Position numbers and translations under genes: made by a program. Of a DNA stretch of 43,571 nt, positions 32,355-41,959 are shown in pieces. Below the pieces are notes generated by a model. That model was not told the origin of the DNA, ran no database searches, and saw only the letters and a list, made by a program, of their open reading frames with translations. Numbering within the stretch: the first letter of the stretch is position 1; every line of letters begins with the position of its first letter. Location of the stretch: positions 1 through 43,571 of the forward strand of contig JADZCN010000078.1 of NCBI GenBank assembly GCA_020851565.1. Direction: 5' to 3'. Source of the DNA: Acidobacteriota bacterium (lineage in GTDB: Bacteria; Acidobacteriota; Vicinamibacteria; Vicinamibacterales; UBA2999).

Positions 32355-35123
32355 CTAGAACCGGAAGATGGCCGAGAAGCGGAACCGCCGTGGCTGCTGG
32401 AACTGGCCACGCGCGGTCGCCTTCAGGAAGTTCTCCCGCGCCGCCGCGCAGCCCGCGCCGGCGCCACTGCCGCACCACGCGGTGTTGCTCGTCGTCAGCT
32501 GCATCTCCTGGTTGGTGAGGTTGAACACCTCGGCCTTGAATCCCGCCTGGTAACTCCGGGCGATCCGCCAGGTGAGCTCCACCGCGGAGTCCAGGAACCA
32601 TGCCATCCCGTCGACGGGGCTGGCGCCGCGCTCCTCGTAGAAGTACGTGGCCGTCGGGCCCGCGTTGGTCAGCGTGCCGGGGCGCAGGACGTTCACGCTT
32701 CGCGAGCGCTCGTAGCGCGTCTTCGAAATCGACTCGGCCACGCCCCCGATGACCAGGTTCGTCGGCCCGAGGGGCTTCACGTAGCTGCCCTGGAACTTCA
32801 GGTTGTGCGGGCGGTCGTAGCCGGGCGCTCCGTACTTGTTCGCGCCGTTCTGCACCTCGGCGCACGGAATGATGCCTCCGCTGCCGACCGTCAGGTCGAC
32901 CGTCGTGCGGCACTGCGCGTCCAGGTAGTCGCCGAGCGAGGTGAACGTGTTCTCGAAGTGGTTGCCCCGGGTCCGCGAGTAGGTGTAGCTGGCGCCCGCG
33001 CTCCAGTTGTTGGCGAAGCGCCGCTCGAACGTGAACTGGATGCCGCGGTACGTGCGTTCGGCCGCGTCGTAGTTCACCACCTCCCGCAGGAGCGCCCCGT
33101 CGGCGTTGAACGTCCGGACGTCGTCGATGAGGTCGCCCCACGAGCGCGAGATGAAGCGCACGCCGGCGGCCAGCGCGCGGCCGAACTGCTGCTGGTAGCC
33201 GATGGTGTACTCGTCCATGAAGTACGGCCTCAGGTCCTCGTTCGGCCGGAACGACGACGCGCCCAGCCGCACGGAGTTGCTGAACACGTAGTCCGTGCCG
33301 TCCCACACGTAGGCGTCGTAGTTGGTCTGCTGCGGAATGCCCGCGAACCCATCCGAGAAACTCTGGATGACGCCGGCGTAGTAGCGGCCGTAGCTGCCCT
33401 GCACGAGGCTCTTCCCGTCCCCGGCGATGTCGTAGCTGCCCGACAGCCGGGGCGAGAAGGTCGACGCATCCACCGTGGTTGCGCCAAGGTCGCTCTCGCC
33501 GCTCTGTCGCTCGTACCTCACGCCGGCTTCCACGAAGAGCCGGGGCGTGACCTGGAACTTGTCCCGGACGTAGAGGGCGAGGTTCTCCCCCGACGAGGTC
33601 GAGTCCCCCGACTCGTAGTCGCGCCTGATATCCGGGGTGATGGCTCCGCTCTGCTGGTTGAAGTTGCTGGCGATGAAGAGCTGCCGGTTCGGGTAGTCGA
33701 AGCGCGCGCCCGACTCGACGGTCTGGTAGTCCACGCCCGCCTTGATGCTGTGGCTCCGCTCGCCCTGCGTGAGATACCAGGTGCTGGCAGCGTTGAACTG
33801 GCGCCGCGGCCGATCCACGAAGCCGTCGAAGGTGGCGCCGTTGTAGTAGCGGTTGTCGGCCTGGCTGAAGATCGGCGCGTTGCTCAGCAGACGCCCGGCC
33901 TGGAACGTCGTGACGTCGATGCGGGAGGTGTAGTCCGCAAACGCCGCCTCCATCGTCCAGTTGTTCCGGAGCACGCCGCTCCACTGGGCCGCCCAGTTCT
34001 CGGCGCCCTGGGTCTGCGCGGTGAGCGCGGCACGCTCGCCCGCCGTGTTGCCCCAGTAGTCGATCACGAAGCCTCCGGTGGGCGACCGGTAGTACTTCAC
34101 CCAGACGTTGTTCGACGAGTTCAGCTGCACCGTGCCGCGGATGTTGAAGAAGTCCGACGTGGTCACCTGCTGGTAGTCCTCGGGGAACGTGCCCACCGTC
34201 TGGCGCTGCGGAGAGGTGGCCTCCTGCCGCTCGTAGGTGGTGAAGAACCAGGCCCGGTTCCGCCAGATGGGCCCGCCGCCCGTGAACGCGTAGTTCGGGT
34301 TGACCTGGTCGAACTTGACGCGTTCGAGCGAGGCGCCGGTCACCTGGTTCACCGTCGAGTTCTGCTTGTCCCACTGGTCGTTGACGAAGATGTACTTGAA
34401 GGAGCCCTCGAAGGTGTTCGTGCCCGACTTGGTCACCACGTTGACGATGGCGCCAAGCGCGCGCCCGTACTCGGCCGACGCGCCCGAGGTGTAGATCGAC
34501 ACTTCCTGGATGGCCTCGAAGTTGAGGTTCGTCCCGAACGTGCCCGTCGTCGGGTCCGTCGTGTCCACGCTGTCGATGAGGAACTGGTTGTTGCTGCTGA
34601 GCGCCCCGAGCGCGTTGACGTTGCCCGTGCCCACGACGCCGGGCACCGTGCCAAGGAGCGACTGGTAGCTGCGCCCGATGGGCAGCTTCTCGAACTGGTC
34701 GTTACGCACGCGCGTGTTCGCCGCCACGTTCGTCATGTCCACGATGGGCGTCTCCCCGGTGACGGTGACCGTCTCGGTGAGCTGGCCGACGCGCAGCTCG
34801 ATGGTGACCGCGGTCGTCTTCTCCGTCTCCACCAGGTTGTCGGTGAGCAGCGCCGTCTCGAAGCCCATGAGCTGCGCCGTGATTGTGTAGTTGCCGATCG
34901 GCACCGCCGGAAAGAGGAACTTGCCGGCGTCGTCGGTCACGGTCGTGCGGGTGACACCACGTTCCTGGCTGGTAATGGTGACCGACACCCCGGGCATGAC
35001 ACCGCCCGTGTTGTCGGTCACCGCGCCCGTGATCGTGCCTATCTGCGCGGGCTGCGCCGCCGCCAGCCGCGCCACGAACGCGAGCACCAGGACGAGCAGG
35101 CCCATCTTACCCATGCGAGTCAT
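32355..35123 (-). CDS. TonB-dependent receptor with N-terminal carboxypeptidase-regulatory domain (Oar-like)
   Basis: 922 residues from the ATG at 35123, preceded by a strong GGAGG at five-base spacing. A signal peptide (about 1-24) is followed by a CarboxypepD_reg beta domain (about 28-105, GTITGAVTDNTGGVMPGVSV), a plug (about 130-260, IGRSYQSLLGTVPGV) and a beta-barrel ending in Phe (RFSAIFRF), as required for outer-membrane insertion. Such Oar-like receptors are abundant in Acidobacteria and may import polymers or act at the surface; the substrate is unknown. No SusD partner is next to it. It is divergent from ftcD across 127 bases that include a 7-bp-arm dyad. Confidence 0.92.
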   Translation of the reverse strand: MTRMGKMGLLVLVLAFVARLAAAQPAQIGTITGAVTDNTGGVMPGVSVTITSQERGVTRTTVTDDAGKFLFPAVPIGNYTITAQLMGFETALLTDNLVETEKTTAVTIELRVGQLTETVTVTGETPIVDMTNVAANTRVRNDQFEKLPIGRSYQSLLGTVPGVVGTGNVNALGALSSNNQFLIDSVDTTDPTTGTFGTNLNFEAIQEVSIYTSGASAEYGRALGAIVNVVTKSGTNTFEGSFKYIFVNDQWDKQNSTVNQVTGASLERVKFDQVNPNYAFTGGGPIWRNRAWFFTTYERQEATSPQRQTVGTFPEDYQQVTTSDFFNIRGTVQLNSSNNVWVKYYRSPTGGFVIDYWGNTAGERAALTAQTQGAENWAAQWSGVLRNNWTMEAAFADYTSRIDVTTFQAGRLLSNAPIFSQADNRYYNGATFDGFVDRPRRQFNAASTWYLTQGERSHSIKAGVDYQTVESGARFDYPNRQLFIASNFNQQSGAITPDIRRDYESGDSTSSGENLALYVRDKFQVTPRLFVEAGVRYERQSGESDLGATTVDASTFSPRLSGSYDIAGDGKSLVQGSYGRYYAGVIQSFSDGFAGIPQQTNYDAYVWDGTDYVFSNSVRLGASSFRPNEDLRPYFMDEYTIGYQQQFGRALAAGVRFISRSWGDLIDDVRTFNADGALLREVVNYDAAERTYRGIQFTFERRFANNWSAGASYTYSRTRGNHFENTFTSLGDYLDAQCRTTVDLTVGSGGIIPCAEVQNGANKYGAPGYDRPHNLKFQGSYVKPLGPTNLVIGGVAESISKTRYERSRSVNVLRPGTLTNAGPTATYFYEERGASPVDGMAWFLDSAVELTWRIARSYQAGFKAEVFNLTNQEMQLTTSNTAWCGSGAGAGCAAARENFLKATARGQFQQPRRFRFSAIFRF

Positions 35124-35152
35124 TTCATCCTCCAAGGACAACCGGTCATCCC

Positions 35153-35172
35153 TGATGAATATCGGTTCATCA
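35153..35172. promoter_or_regulatory. Dyad upstream of the TonB receptor
   Basis: TGATGAA (35153-35159) and TTCATCA (35166-35172) form a perfect 7-bp inverted repeat with a 6-base spacer, 30 bases upstream of the receptor ATG. GATATT on the minus strand inside it could be a -10 box, so a repressor site is plausible. Confidence 0.4.
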
Positions 35173-35250
35173 CCGCAGCTGGACAGCCTGCCCCCGCCGG
35201 AGGATCCCGAAGCCCAACCGTGGCGGCCGTCTGTGGTAGAAGCAGAGGAC

Positions 35251-36147
35251 ATGGCCATCATCGAATGCGTTCCGAATATCAGCGAGGGCGCCCGGCCCGA
35301 GGTCGTCGAGGGCATTGCCGAGACCCTGCGTGCAGTTCCGGGGCTCCGAGTGCTGGACGTGCAATCCGACGCCACCCACAACCGAAGTGTGCTGACCCTG
35401 GCCGGCGATGCCGACGCCCTGCGGATCGGCATCCCCGTGCTCTTCGCGCGGGCGGTGGACGCCATCGACCTCCGGGAGCACCGGGGCGCGCATCCGCGCC
35501 TCGGGGCCGTGGACGTCGTGCCCTTCATCCCCATCGAGGGGGCGACCATGGCCGACTGCGTGGCACTGGCCCGGGCGGTGGCCGAGGACGTGGCCACACG
35601 CCAGTCGATACCGGTGTACCTGTACGAGGAGGCGGCCACGGCCCCACACCGGCGGAGCCTCGAGGACATCCGCCGGGGGGAGTTCGAGGGCCTGGCGGAC
35701 AAGATGGCGCAACCCGGCTGGGCGCCCGACTTCGGTCCGGCCATGCCTCATCCGACCGCCGGCGCCAGCGTCATCGGCGCGCGCATGCCGCTCATCGCCT
35801 ACAACATCAACCTCGCCACCGACCGCCTGGACGTGGCGAAGAAGATTGCCAGCGCCGCGCGCATGAGCAGCGGCGGCCTCCGGTTCGTGAAGGCGATGGG
35901 CATCCCGCTCGACGACCGCAACATCGTCCAGGTGTCGATGAACCTGACGAACTACGAGAAGACACCCGTCTATCGGGTCTTCGAGCTCGTGAAGCGCGAG
36001 GCAGCGCGCTACGGCGTCAGCGTGCTCGAAAGCGAGATCGTGGGCCTGGTCCCGCAAGCCGCCCTGTTGCAGGCGGCCGAGTACTACCTGCAGCTGGAAG
36101 GCTTCACCGCCAGCCAGGTACTGGAGAACAAGCTGCGGGAGGAATAG
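35251..36147 (+). CDS. ftcD: Glutamate formimidoyltransferase
   Basis: 298 residues from the ATG at 35251, preceded by CAGAGGAC; the longer open frame upstream is not used. The enzyme moves the formimino group from formiminoglutamate to tetrahydrofolate, the end of one histidine breakdown route. Both transferase subdomains are present: [48 protein letters not shown] and [17 protein letters not shown]. There is no fused cyclodeaminase and no hut gene nearby, so it stands alone. It converges on ntrX with a 3-base gap. Confidence 0.94.
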   Translation: MAIIECVPNISEGARPEVVEGIAETLRAVPGLRVLDVQSDATHNRSVLTLAGDADALRIGIPVLFARAVDAIDLREHRGAHPRLGAVDVVPFIPIEGATMADCVALARAVAEDVATRQSIPVYLYEEAATAPHRRSLEDIRRGEFEGLADKMAQPGWAPDFGPAMPHPTAGASVIGARMPLIAYNINLATDRLDVAKKIASAARMSSGGLRFVKAMGIPLDDRNIVQVSMNLTNYEKTPVYRVFELVKREAARYGVSVLESEIVGLVPQAALLQAAEYYLQLEGFTASQVLENKLREE

Positions 36148-36150
36148 GCC

Positions 36151-37515
36151 CTATCCCTCTTCCCTGCGCGGCGCGATGCCGAACGCCTTCATCTTCTTGT
36201 AGAGGTTCGAACGCTCCACGCCCAGCATCTCGGCCGTCTTCGACATGTTGCCCTGCGCGGCGGCCAGGGCGCGCAGGATGTAGTCCTTCTCGAACTGGTC
36301 GCGCGCCTCGGCGAGCCGGCCGGTCGCGGGCACAAGCGGCTCGGCGGGCGTCCCCGCATCGCGGCCCAGAAAGGCGAGATCCTGGGCGGTGATGGTGTCG
36401 CCCTCCACCATGATGATGAGCCGCTCGATGGTGTTGCGGAGCTCGCGCACGTTGCCGGGCCAGTGATACTGCTGCAGGCGCGCCAGTGCCTCGGGCACCA
36501 GCCGCTTGGGGCGCCGGCCGTACTCCGAGGCCACGACGGCCATGAAGTGCTCGGCCAGCAGCGGGATGTCGTCGGGCCGGTCGCGCAGGGGCGGCACGAA
36601 GATCGGGATCACGTTCAACCGGAAGTACAGATCCTCGCGAAAGCGGCCGGCCCGGATCTCGGCGACGAGATCCTTGTTGGTTGCCGCCAGCACCCGCACG
36701 TCCACCTTGATGCGCTGCGTCCCCCCGACCCGCTCCATGACCTGCTCCTGCAGCACGCGCAGCACCTTGGCCTGCGTCTTCAGGCTCATGTCCCCGATCT
36801 CGTCGAGGAAGATGGTGCCTCCGTGGGCCTGCTCGAAGCGGCCGGGCTTGTCGGCGACCGAGCCGGTGAAGGCGCCCTTCACGTGGCCGAACAGCTCGGT
36901 TTCGATCAGCTCTTCCGGGATGGCCGCGCAGTTGACCTCCACGAACGGCCCCAGGCGGCGCCGGCTCAGCTGGTGAATCGTCCGTGCCACCAGCTCCTTG
37001 CCGGTCCCGTTCTCACCGAGGATGAGCACGCGCCCGTTGGTCGGCGCCGCCATGGCCACCTGCTCGCGCAGCCTCGCCATCGCCGGGCTCTCACCCACCA
37101 TGGTGTCCTGGCGATCCACGCGCGCGCGGAGCGCCCGGTTCTCGGTCTCGAGATCCCGCCGGCGCAGGGCGTTGCGGACGACGAGCACCGTCTTTTCCAG
37201 CGAGAGCGGCTTCTCGATGAAGTCGAAGGCGCCCATCTTGATGGCGCGGACCGCGGATTCGATGTTGCCGTGGCCGGAGATGATGACCACCTGGGCATCC
37301 ACCCGGCGCTCGCCGAGCCGCTGCAGGGTGGTGAGCCCGTCGATGCCGGGCAGCCAGATGTCGAGCAGGATGACGTCGTAGGCGCGCCCCGCCACGCGCT
37401 CGAGACACTCCTCACCCGTGCTGGCCGCGTCCACCTCGAAGCCCTCGTCACGCAGCACCCCCGCCACCGACGAGCGCACGCCCGGCTCGTCGTCTACGAC
37501 CAGGATGGCTGCCAT
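36151..37515 (-). CDS. ntrX: NtrX-like sigma-54 response regulator
   Basis: 454 residues. The receiver domain (about 1-120) has DDE at 8-10, the phospho-acceptor Asp52 in LLDIWLPG and Lys102. The AAA+ domain (about 140-370) has Walker [13 protein letters not shown] and Walker [12 protein letters not shown]. The sigma-54 contact loop reads GAFTGS (214-219) instead of the usual GAFTGA. The C-terminal Fis-type HTH is [24 protein letters not shown]. With ntrY directly upstream it forms a two-component pair that in other bacteria senses nitrogen, redox or envelope state. Confidence 0.92.
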   Translation of the reverse strand: MAAILVVDDEPGVRSSVAGVLRDEGFEVDAASTGEECLERVAGRAYDVILLDIWLPGIDGLTTLQRLGERRVDAQVVIISGHGNIESAVRAIKMGAFDFIEKPLSLEKTVLVVRNALRRRDLETENRALRARVDRQDTMVGESPAMARLREQVAMAAPTNGRVLILGENGTGKELVARTIHQLSRRRLGPFVEVNCAAIPEELIETELFGHVKGAFTGSVADKPGRFEQAHGGTIFLDEIGDMSLKTQAKVLRVLQEQVMERVGGTQRIKVDVRVLAATNKDLVAEIRAGRFREDLYFRLNVIPIFVPPLRDRPDDIPLLAEHFMAVVASEYGRRPKRLVPEALARLQQYHWPGNVRELRNTIERLIIMVEGDTITAQDLAFLGRDAGTPAEPLVPATGRLAEARDQFEKDYILRALAAAQGNMSKTAEMLGVERSNLYKKMKAFGIAPRREEG

Positions 37516-37576
37516 CCACTCCTCACGGGAACGGCCTTCCGGTGGTCCTTTGCACCCTTCGTGTGTCCGGGTCGTC

Positions 37577-39853
37577 TCAGCACGGCAGTTCTATCGTAAA
37601 CCGCGTGCCCCGCGGCACGTTGTCGGCCACGTCCACCGAACCGCCGTGCTCGGCGACAATGCGCCGCACGATGGCGAGGCCCAGGCCGCTCCCCCGTCCC
37701 TTCGTCGAGTAGTACGGCAGGAACAGCTTCTCGCGCTCGCCGTCCGGGATCCCCGGCCCGTCGTCGGCCACCACGATGCGGACGAAGCCGTTCGGCTGGT
37801 CGCGCGCGGTCTCGACGAGAATGTTGCCTCGGCGGTCCATCGCCTCGATGGCGTTGTCGATGAGGTTGACGAGCACGCGCTTGATCTGCTCGGGATCCAC
37901 CCGCACGTCCGTCACGGCCGGATCGAACCGGCGCTCGAACCGCACCGACGTGAACAGCCCGTCGTAGAGCGACAGCGTCTCGTTGACCAGCGCCGACAGG
38001 TTGGTCGGCACGGCGCGCGGCGCCGGCATGCGGGCGAACTGCGAGAACTCGTCCACGAGGCCCTTCAGCGACTCGACCTCGCCGATGATGGTCGTCGTGC
38101 ACTCCTGCACGAGATCCTGCAGTGGAGGCTCCAGGGTCGTGAGCTTGCGCCGGAGCCGTTCGGCGGACAGCTGGATGGGCGTCAGCGGGTTCTTGATCTC
38201 GTGGGCGAGACGCCGCGCCACCTCGCGCCACGCCGCCACCTTCTGCGCGCGGATGAGCGGTGTCACGTCGTCGACCACCAGCACGGTGCCGTCGTAGCCG
38301 CCCTCGGCCCCCGGCACGCGCGTGGCCACGGCCGCGAGGTGCCGCTCGCGCCCGTCGCGGACGAGGGCGATCTCCTGCGCCAGCGAGTCGGTGCGCGCCC
38401 GTGCCGACTGGCCGATCAGCTCGTTCACCGGCGCGAGGTCGGCACGGCCGAAGACGTCGACGGCGGGCCGGCCCACGGCGCCAGCGTCGAGCTCCAGCAG
38501 GCGCGCGGCCGCCGAGTTGATCGTGCCGATGCGGCCGATTCGATCGATCGACACGACCCCGGTGGCGATGCGCTCGACGACGGCCTCGATGTAGCGACGA
38601 CGGCTCTCGCCCTCCTGGTGCTTGCGCGCGAGGTCGAGGCTGGCGCGCTCGAGGCGCCGGCGGCTGGACGCCACTTCGGCCGCCATCGCGTTGAACGCAT
38701 CGATCATCGCCGCGAACTCGTCCGCGCCCTGGTGCTCGATGCGGTGATCGTAGTGGCCGGCGCCGATTTCCCTGGCCGCCTCCGACAGTGCCTGAACGGG
38801 CCGCGTGATGCGCTTCGCGAGGTAGAGCCCGAGCCAGGTGGACCCCACGAGAATGAACAGGGTGACCATCACGAAGAACGAGATGTAGACGCCCGCCAGC
38901 GGCTGCCGGAGGACGCGCAGCTGCGTGTAGTCTTCGTAGGCCTGCGTCATCCGCCGCGAGCGCTCCGCCAGGCTGCCGGCCAGGTACTCGGACGCGACGA
39001 CCACCCCGGTCAGCGTGCCGCCACGCGTCACCGGGTGTGCAACCCGAAGCAGCTCGCCGCCGGCCGCGAGCGGCTCGAGCATCCAGGGCGTCGGCTCGGC
39101 GCCGGTGGCCGCCTGGCTGGCGAGCCGATCCGCCGACGCCCGCGCCCAGCCCTGCGGAATGGACGGTGCCGCGACGTCCACCACCGGCATGACGGCCAGG
39201 CCGTTGGCACCGGTCTCCACGCGATAGACCTGCACGAGCGCCGGGCGCGGGCCGCTCACCTCCGGCGTCACCACGCGTCGCATCGCGGCGACGTCCGCCG
39301 CGGACAGATCCGTGGCGGCCAGCCCCTTCGCGATGCGCGCGGCCTGCTCGGCCACCATCCGCTGTCGATCCTGGTAGTAGTCGGCCGCGATGCTGTTGGC
39401 CGAGGCCAGGATCTCGTCCACCGGCGTGTTGAACCACCGATCCACGGCGGTGAGCACCACCCGGCTGCCGACCAGCAGGACGAGCACGGCCGGGATGACC
39501 GTCATGCCCAGCATGGCCAGGACGAGCTTCGAGCGGAAGCGCGCGAAGGGCAGCCCGCGACGCCCTTCGACGATGGACTTGATGACGTTGCGCGCCAGCA
39601 GGAACACCAGCGCGAGCAGCATCGTGAGGTTCGTCGCCGAGAGCGCGTAGAGCACGACCTCGGCGAGGAAGTCGGGCGCCAGCGCCGATGTCCGCTCCTC
39701 CACCACGAGCAGCCCGACCAGGGCCGCCAGGAGCATCACGATGCCCGCGAGGATGAGGCGCGGGTTGTCGCGGAACGGCCGGCGGCTCGCCGCGTCGCCG
39801 GCAGCCGACGGCGTCACCGCCCGCACCACCCCCGACGGTCGCGTCGCAGCCAC
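37577..39853 (-). CDS. ntrY: NtrY-like sensor histidine kinase
   Basis: 758 residues, GTG start at 39853, ten bases after nrdR. Membrane segments lie at about 33-50, 65-88, 108-132 and 320-345, with a periplasmic sensor region between the last two. HAMP follows (about 348-400, LAKRITRPVQALSEAA), then PAS (about 420-520), and the kinase core: the phospho-accepting His in RRLAHEIKNPLTPIQ near residue 550, N box NLIDNAIEAMDRRG and G boxes DDGPGIPDGE and GRGSGLGLAIVRR. The layout matches NtrY. It acts with the NtrX-like regulator 61 bases downstream. Confidence 0.93.
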   Translation of the reverse strand: MAATRPSGVVRAVTPSAAGDAASRRPFRDNPRLILAGIVMLLAALVGLLVVEERTSALAPDFLAEVVLYALSATNLTMLLALVFLLARNVIKSIVEGRRGLPFARFRSKLVLAMLGMTVIPAVLVLLVGSRVVLTAVDRWFNTPVDEILASANSIAADYYQDRQRMVAEQAARIAKGLAATDLSAADVAAMRRVVTPEVSGPRPALVQVYRVETGANGLAVMPVVDVAAPSIPQGWARASADRLASQAATGAEPTPWMLEPLAAGGELLRVAHPVTRGGTLTGVVVASEYLAGSLAERSRRMTQAYEDYTQLRVLRQPLAGVYISFFVMVTLFILVGSTWLGLYLAKRITRPVQALSEAAREIGAGHYDHRIEHQGADEFAAMIDAFNAMAAEVASSRRRLERASLDLARKHQEGESRRRYIEAVVERIATGVVSIDRIGRIGTINSAAARLLELDAGAVGRPAVDVFGRADLAPVNELIGQSARARTDSLAQEIALVRDGRERHLAAVATRVPGAEGGYDGTVLVVDDVTPLIRAQKVAAWREVARRLAHEIKNPLTPIQLSAERLRRKLTTLEPPLQDLVQECTTTIIGEVESLKGLVDEFSQFARMPAPRAVPTNLSALVNETLSLYDGLFTSVRFERRFDPAVTDVRVDPEQIKRVLVNLIDNAIEAMDRRGNILVETARDQPNGFVRIVVADDGPGIPDGEREKLFLPYYSTKGRGSGLGLAIVRRIVAEHGGSVDVADNVPRGTRFTIELPC

Positions 39854-39863
39854 AGCCCTCTCG

Positions 39864-40328
39864 CTACTCCTTCGAGTTGAGCAGGTCCTTCAACTCCGAC
39901 ATGAACTCCCCGATGTCGCGGAAATGCCGGTAGACGGATGCAAAGCGGACATAGGCCACCTTGTCGAGCTTCTTCAGCTCCTCCATCACGAAGGCGCCGA
40001 CCTCCTGCGTCGAGATCTCCTTCTCGGCGCGCTCCTGCAGCATCGCCTCGACCCGATCGGCCACGTCCTCGATGGCCGCCACGCTCACCGGCCGCTTCTC
40101 GCACGCCTTCAGCAGGCCGGCGATCAGCTTCTGCCGCTCGAAGCGTTCGCGGGTCCCGTCCTTCTTCACCACCATGTACGGGATCTCGTCGATCCGCTCG
40201 TAGCTGGTGAAGCGACGATGACACTCCTCGTTCAGGCACTGCCGGCGGCGCCGAATCACGTCGCCTTCGCGGCTCTCCCGCGAGTCGACCACCTTGTCGC
40301 CCAGGTGGCCACAGTAGGGACACTTCAT
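39864..40328 (-). CDS. nrdR: Transcriptional repressor NrdR, zinc site variant
   Basis: 154 residues. NrdR senses ATP/dATP and represses ribonucleotide reductase genes. It has the N-terminal zinc ribbon ([19 protein letters not shown]), the basic IRRRRQC region and the ATP-cone ([17 protein letters not shown] to about residue 140). The second Cys pair is CLNEEC (31-36), spaced C-x4-C rather than the usual C-x2-C. The ATG at 40328 overlaps the upstream membrane protein stop as ATGA. No reductase gene is in the window. Confidence 0.95.
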   Translation of the reverse strand: MKCPYCGHLGDKVVDSRESREGDVIRRRRQCLNEECHRRFTSYERIDEIPYMVVKKDGTRERFERQKLIAGLLKACEKRPVSVAAIEDVADRVEAMLQERAEKEISTQEVGAFVMEELKKLDKVAYVRFASVYRHFRDIGEFMSELKDLLNSKE

Positions 40329-41356
40329 GCTTTCACCTCGGCGGGATTCGCCCTGTTGGTCATCTGCGTCAGCCCCTTCAGGTCGAGCCCCTCGCGGGCC
40401 GCGTACCACAGGCCCAGGAGGGTGACCGGCACGAACGACACCGCGTGCAGCAGGATGGCCGCGCCGACGGCGGCATCGTTGTCGGCGCCGAAGAACGAGG
40501 TCGCCCCGAGACGGAAGGCTTCGTGGAACCCGCCCACGCCGCCCGGCGTCGGGACGGCGACACCGACGACCAGCAGCGCCAGCATCAGCCAGGACCCGAC
40601 AAAGGGCATGTCGATCGCGAAGGCGCGGGCCACCACCCACGTCTCGGCACAGATCACCAGCCACAGTACCAGCGACCAGCCGAGGCTCGCCACGAGCCGT
40701 TCGGGGCTGCGGAGCACGCCGAACCCCTCCGACAACATCCGCAGCACCCGGGCGAGGATCGACGGCAGCCGTCCCGGCAGCACGCGCTCGGCCCCCCGCA
40801 ACCATGCCTGCAGCCACTGCGGATGCCCCGCCAGGACGTACATCACGACCAGCGCGACCACGGACGCCGGCGCCATCACGAGGCCTCCCAACCGGACCGC
40901 CGAGAACAACGCCGAGTCGCGCGAGCCCATCCCCGGGTCGAAGGCCACGAAATAGGTGGCCAGCAGGACGAGCACCGCCACCAGGTCGAGGACGCGCTCG
41001 ACAACGATCGTCGCAAACGCCGCGGTTGCGCTCAGACCCTCGCGGCGGGCGAGCAGGTAGGGCCGGATCACCTCGCCGGCACGCGCGGGCAGCACGGCCG
41101 AGGCCGCGAAGCCAATCACGGTCGCCCGGAACGCCACCCCGAATCGTGTCTGGCCGAGGGGCGCCAGCAGGTACTGCCACCGCTCGGCCCGAACCACGTA
41201 GGTGATGAGAATCAGGACCATGGCCGCGGCCAGCAGATCGAGCCGGGCCGCGCGCATGGCCTCCCAGACCCGGGCCAGGTCGGCGTTCCTGAGAAATACC
41301 GCCAGGAGGCCGACACCGAGGGCCACGGCGGTCATCGTGCGGAAGGCGGCGCGCAA
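40325..41356 (-). CDS. Lysylphosphatidylglycerol synthase-TM / flippase-like membrane protein
   Basis: 343 residues from TTG at 41356; an ATG seven codons later (41335) is an equally possible start. It has about eight membrane segments of the UPF0104/AglD-like family without the aminoacyltransferase domain. Typical features are [51 protein letters not shown] and [14 protein letters not shown]. Relatives act in lipid or polyprenyl-sugar handling, but the role is unproven. A likely -10 TATAAC lies at 41373-41368. It is the first gene of the nrdR-ntrYX run. Confidence 0.85.
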   Translation of the reverse strand: MRAAFRTMTAVALGVGLLAVFLRNADLARVWEAMRAARLDLLAAAMVLILITYVVRAERWQYLLAPLGQTRFGVAFRATVIGFAASAVLPARAGEVIRPYLLARREGLSATAAFATIVVERVLDLVAVLVLLATYFVAFDPGMGSRDSALFSAVRLGGLVMAPASVVALVVMYVLAGHPQWLQAWLRGAERVLPGRLPSILARVLRMLSEGFGVLRSPERLVASLGWSLVLWLVICAETWVVARAFAIDMPFVGSWLMLALLVVGVAVPTPGGVGGFHEAFRLGATSFFGADNDAAVGAAILLHAVSFVPVTLLGLWYAAREGLDLKGLTQMTNRANPAEVKA

Positions 41357-41426
41357 GACACAGACATGTTATACGCAGACGCCCCGTCGCCAGCCGGGAT
41401 CGGTCAATCCACCGAACACCAATGAG

Positions 41427-41935
41427 CGGACACAGATAGGACACAGATGGCACGCAGATAACGCAGCTGCCGCAGATGGCGCAGATGGCGGACAGATCAG
41501 AACGGCTCGAGGACGGAACGCCAGGATCCACCTGCTGTGCCTGGCACGACTTCTGCCGAGCCTGGTCACCTGCGTCGTCTGCGTCCAATCCGCGGCGCCC
41601 CTGCGGCGTTCCCTCTGCGTCCTACCTGCCGGCCCGCTGCGTCCCATCGGTGGCCATCTGCGTCACATCTGCGCCCCTCTGCGTCCTGTCTGCGGCCCAT
41701 CTGCGCCCTCTGCGTCCTGTCTGCGGCCTCTGCGTCCCATCTGCGGCCCGTCTGCGTCCCATCTGCGCCCTCTGCGTCCCATCTGCGGCCCGTCGGCGTC
41801 CTCTCTGCGGCCCGTCGGCGTCCCATCTGCGGCCTCCGCGTCGGCTCCGCGGCCCGTCGGCGTCCCATCTGCGGCCTCCGCGTCGGCTCCGCGGCCCCTC
41901 GGCGTCCCAATCTGTGTCTTGCGCCGGCGGCACCG
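41427..41935. repeat. Short-period repeat array in the spacer before purC
   Basis: The 603-base gap between two divergent genes has no credible gene. At 41427-41489 the words CACAGAT and CGCAGATGG recur; at about 41570-41935 the inverse words ATCTGCG and TCTGCGTCCCA recur dozens of times, so the two arms are inverted relative to each other. The right arm holds a 42-base unit twice without change (41807-41848, 41849-41890) and a third partial copy. All six frames stay open in places, giving spurious ORFs with strings such as GRRRAADGTQ. Confidence 0.9.
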
Positions 41936-41941
41936 GCTCGC

Positions 41942-41947
41942 TAGGAT
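41942..41947 (+). promoter_or_regulatory. Putative -10 box of purC
   Basis: TAGGAT ends 12 bases before the purC GTG, right after the repeat array. The same hexamer is proposed for ffh (22550-22555). The expected leader is only about five bases. Confidence 0.35.
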
Positions 41948-41959
41948 CGGGGTTCCTCC

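Noticed and set aside
32313..36392. A 1359-residue plus-strand open frame opposite the TonB receptor
   Set aside because: Antisense shadow; the receptor on the other strand has a signal peptide, domain order, ribosome binding site and terminal Phe.
41566..41935. Possible CRISPR array in the repetitive spacer
   Set aside because: Repeats are contiguous and of short period with no unique spacers and no cas genes in the window.
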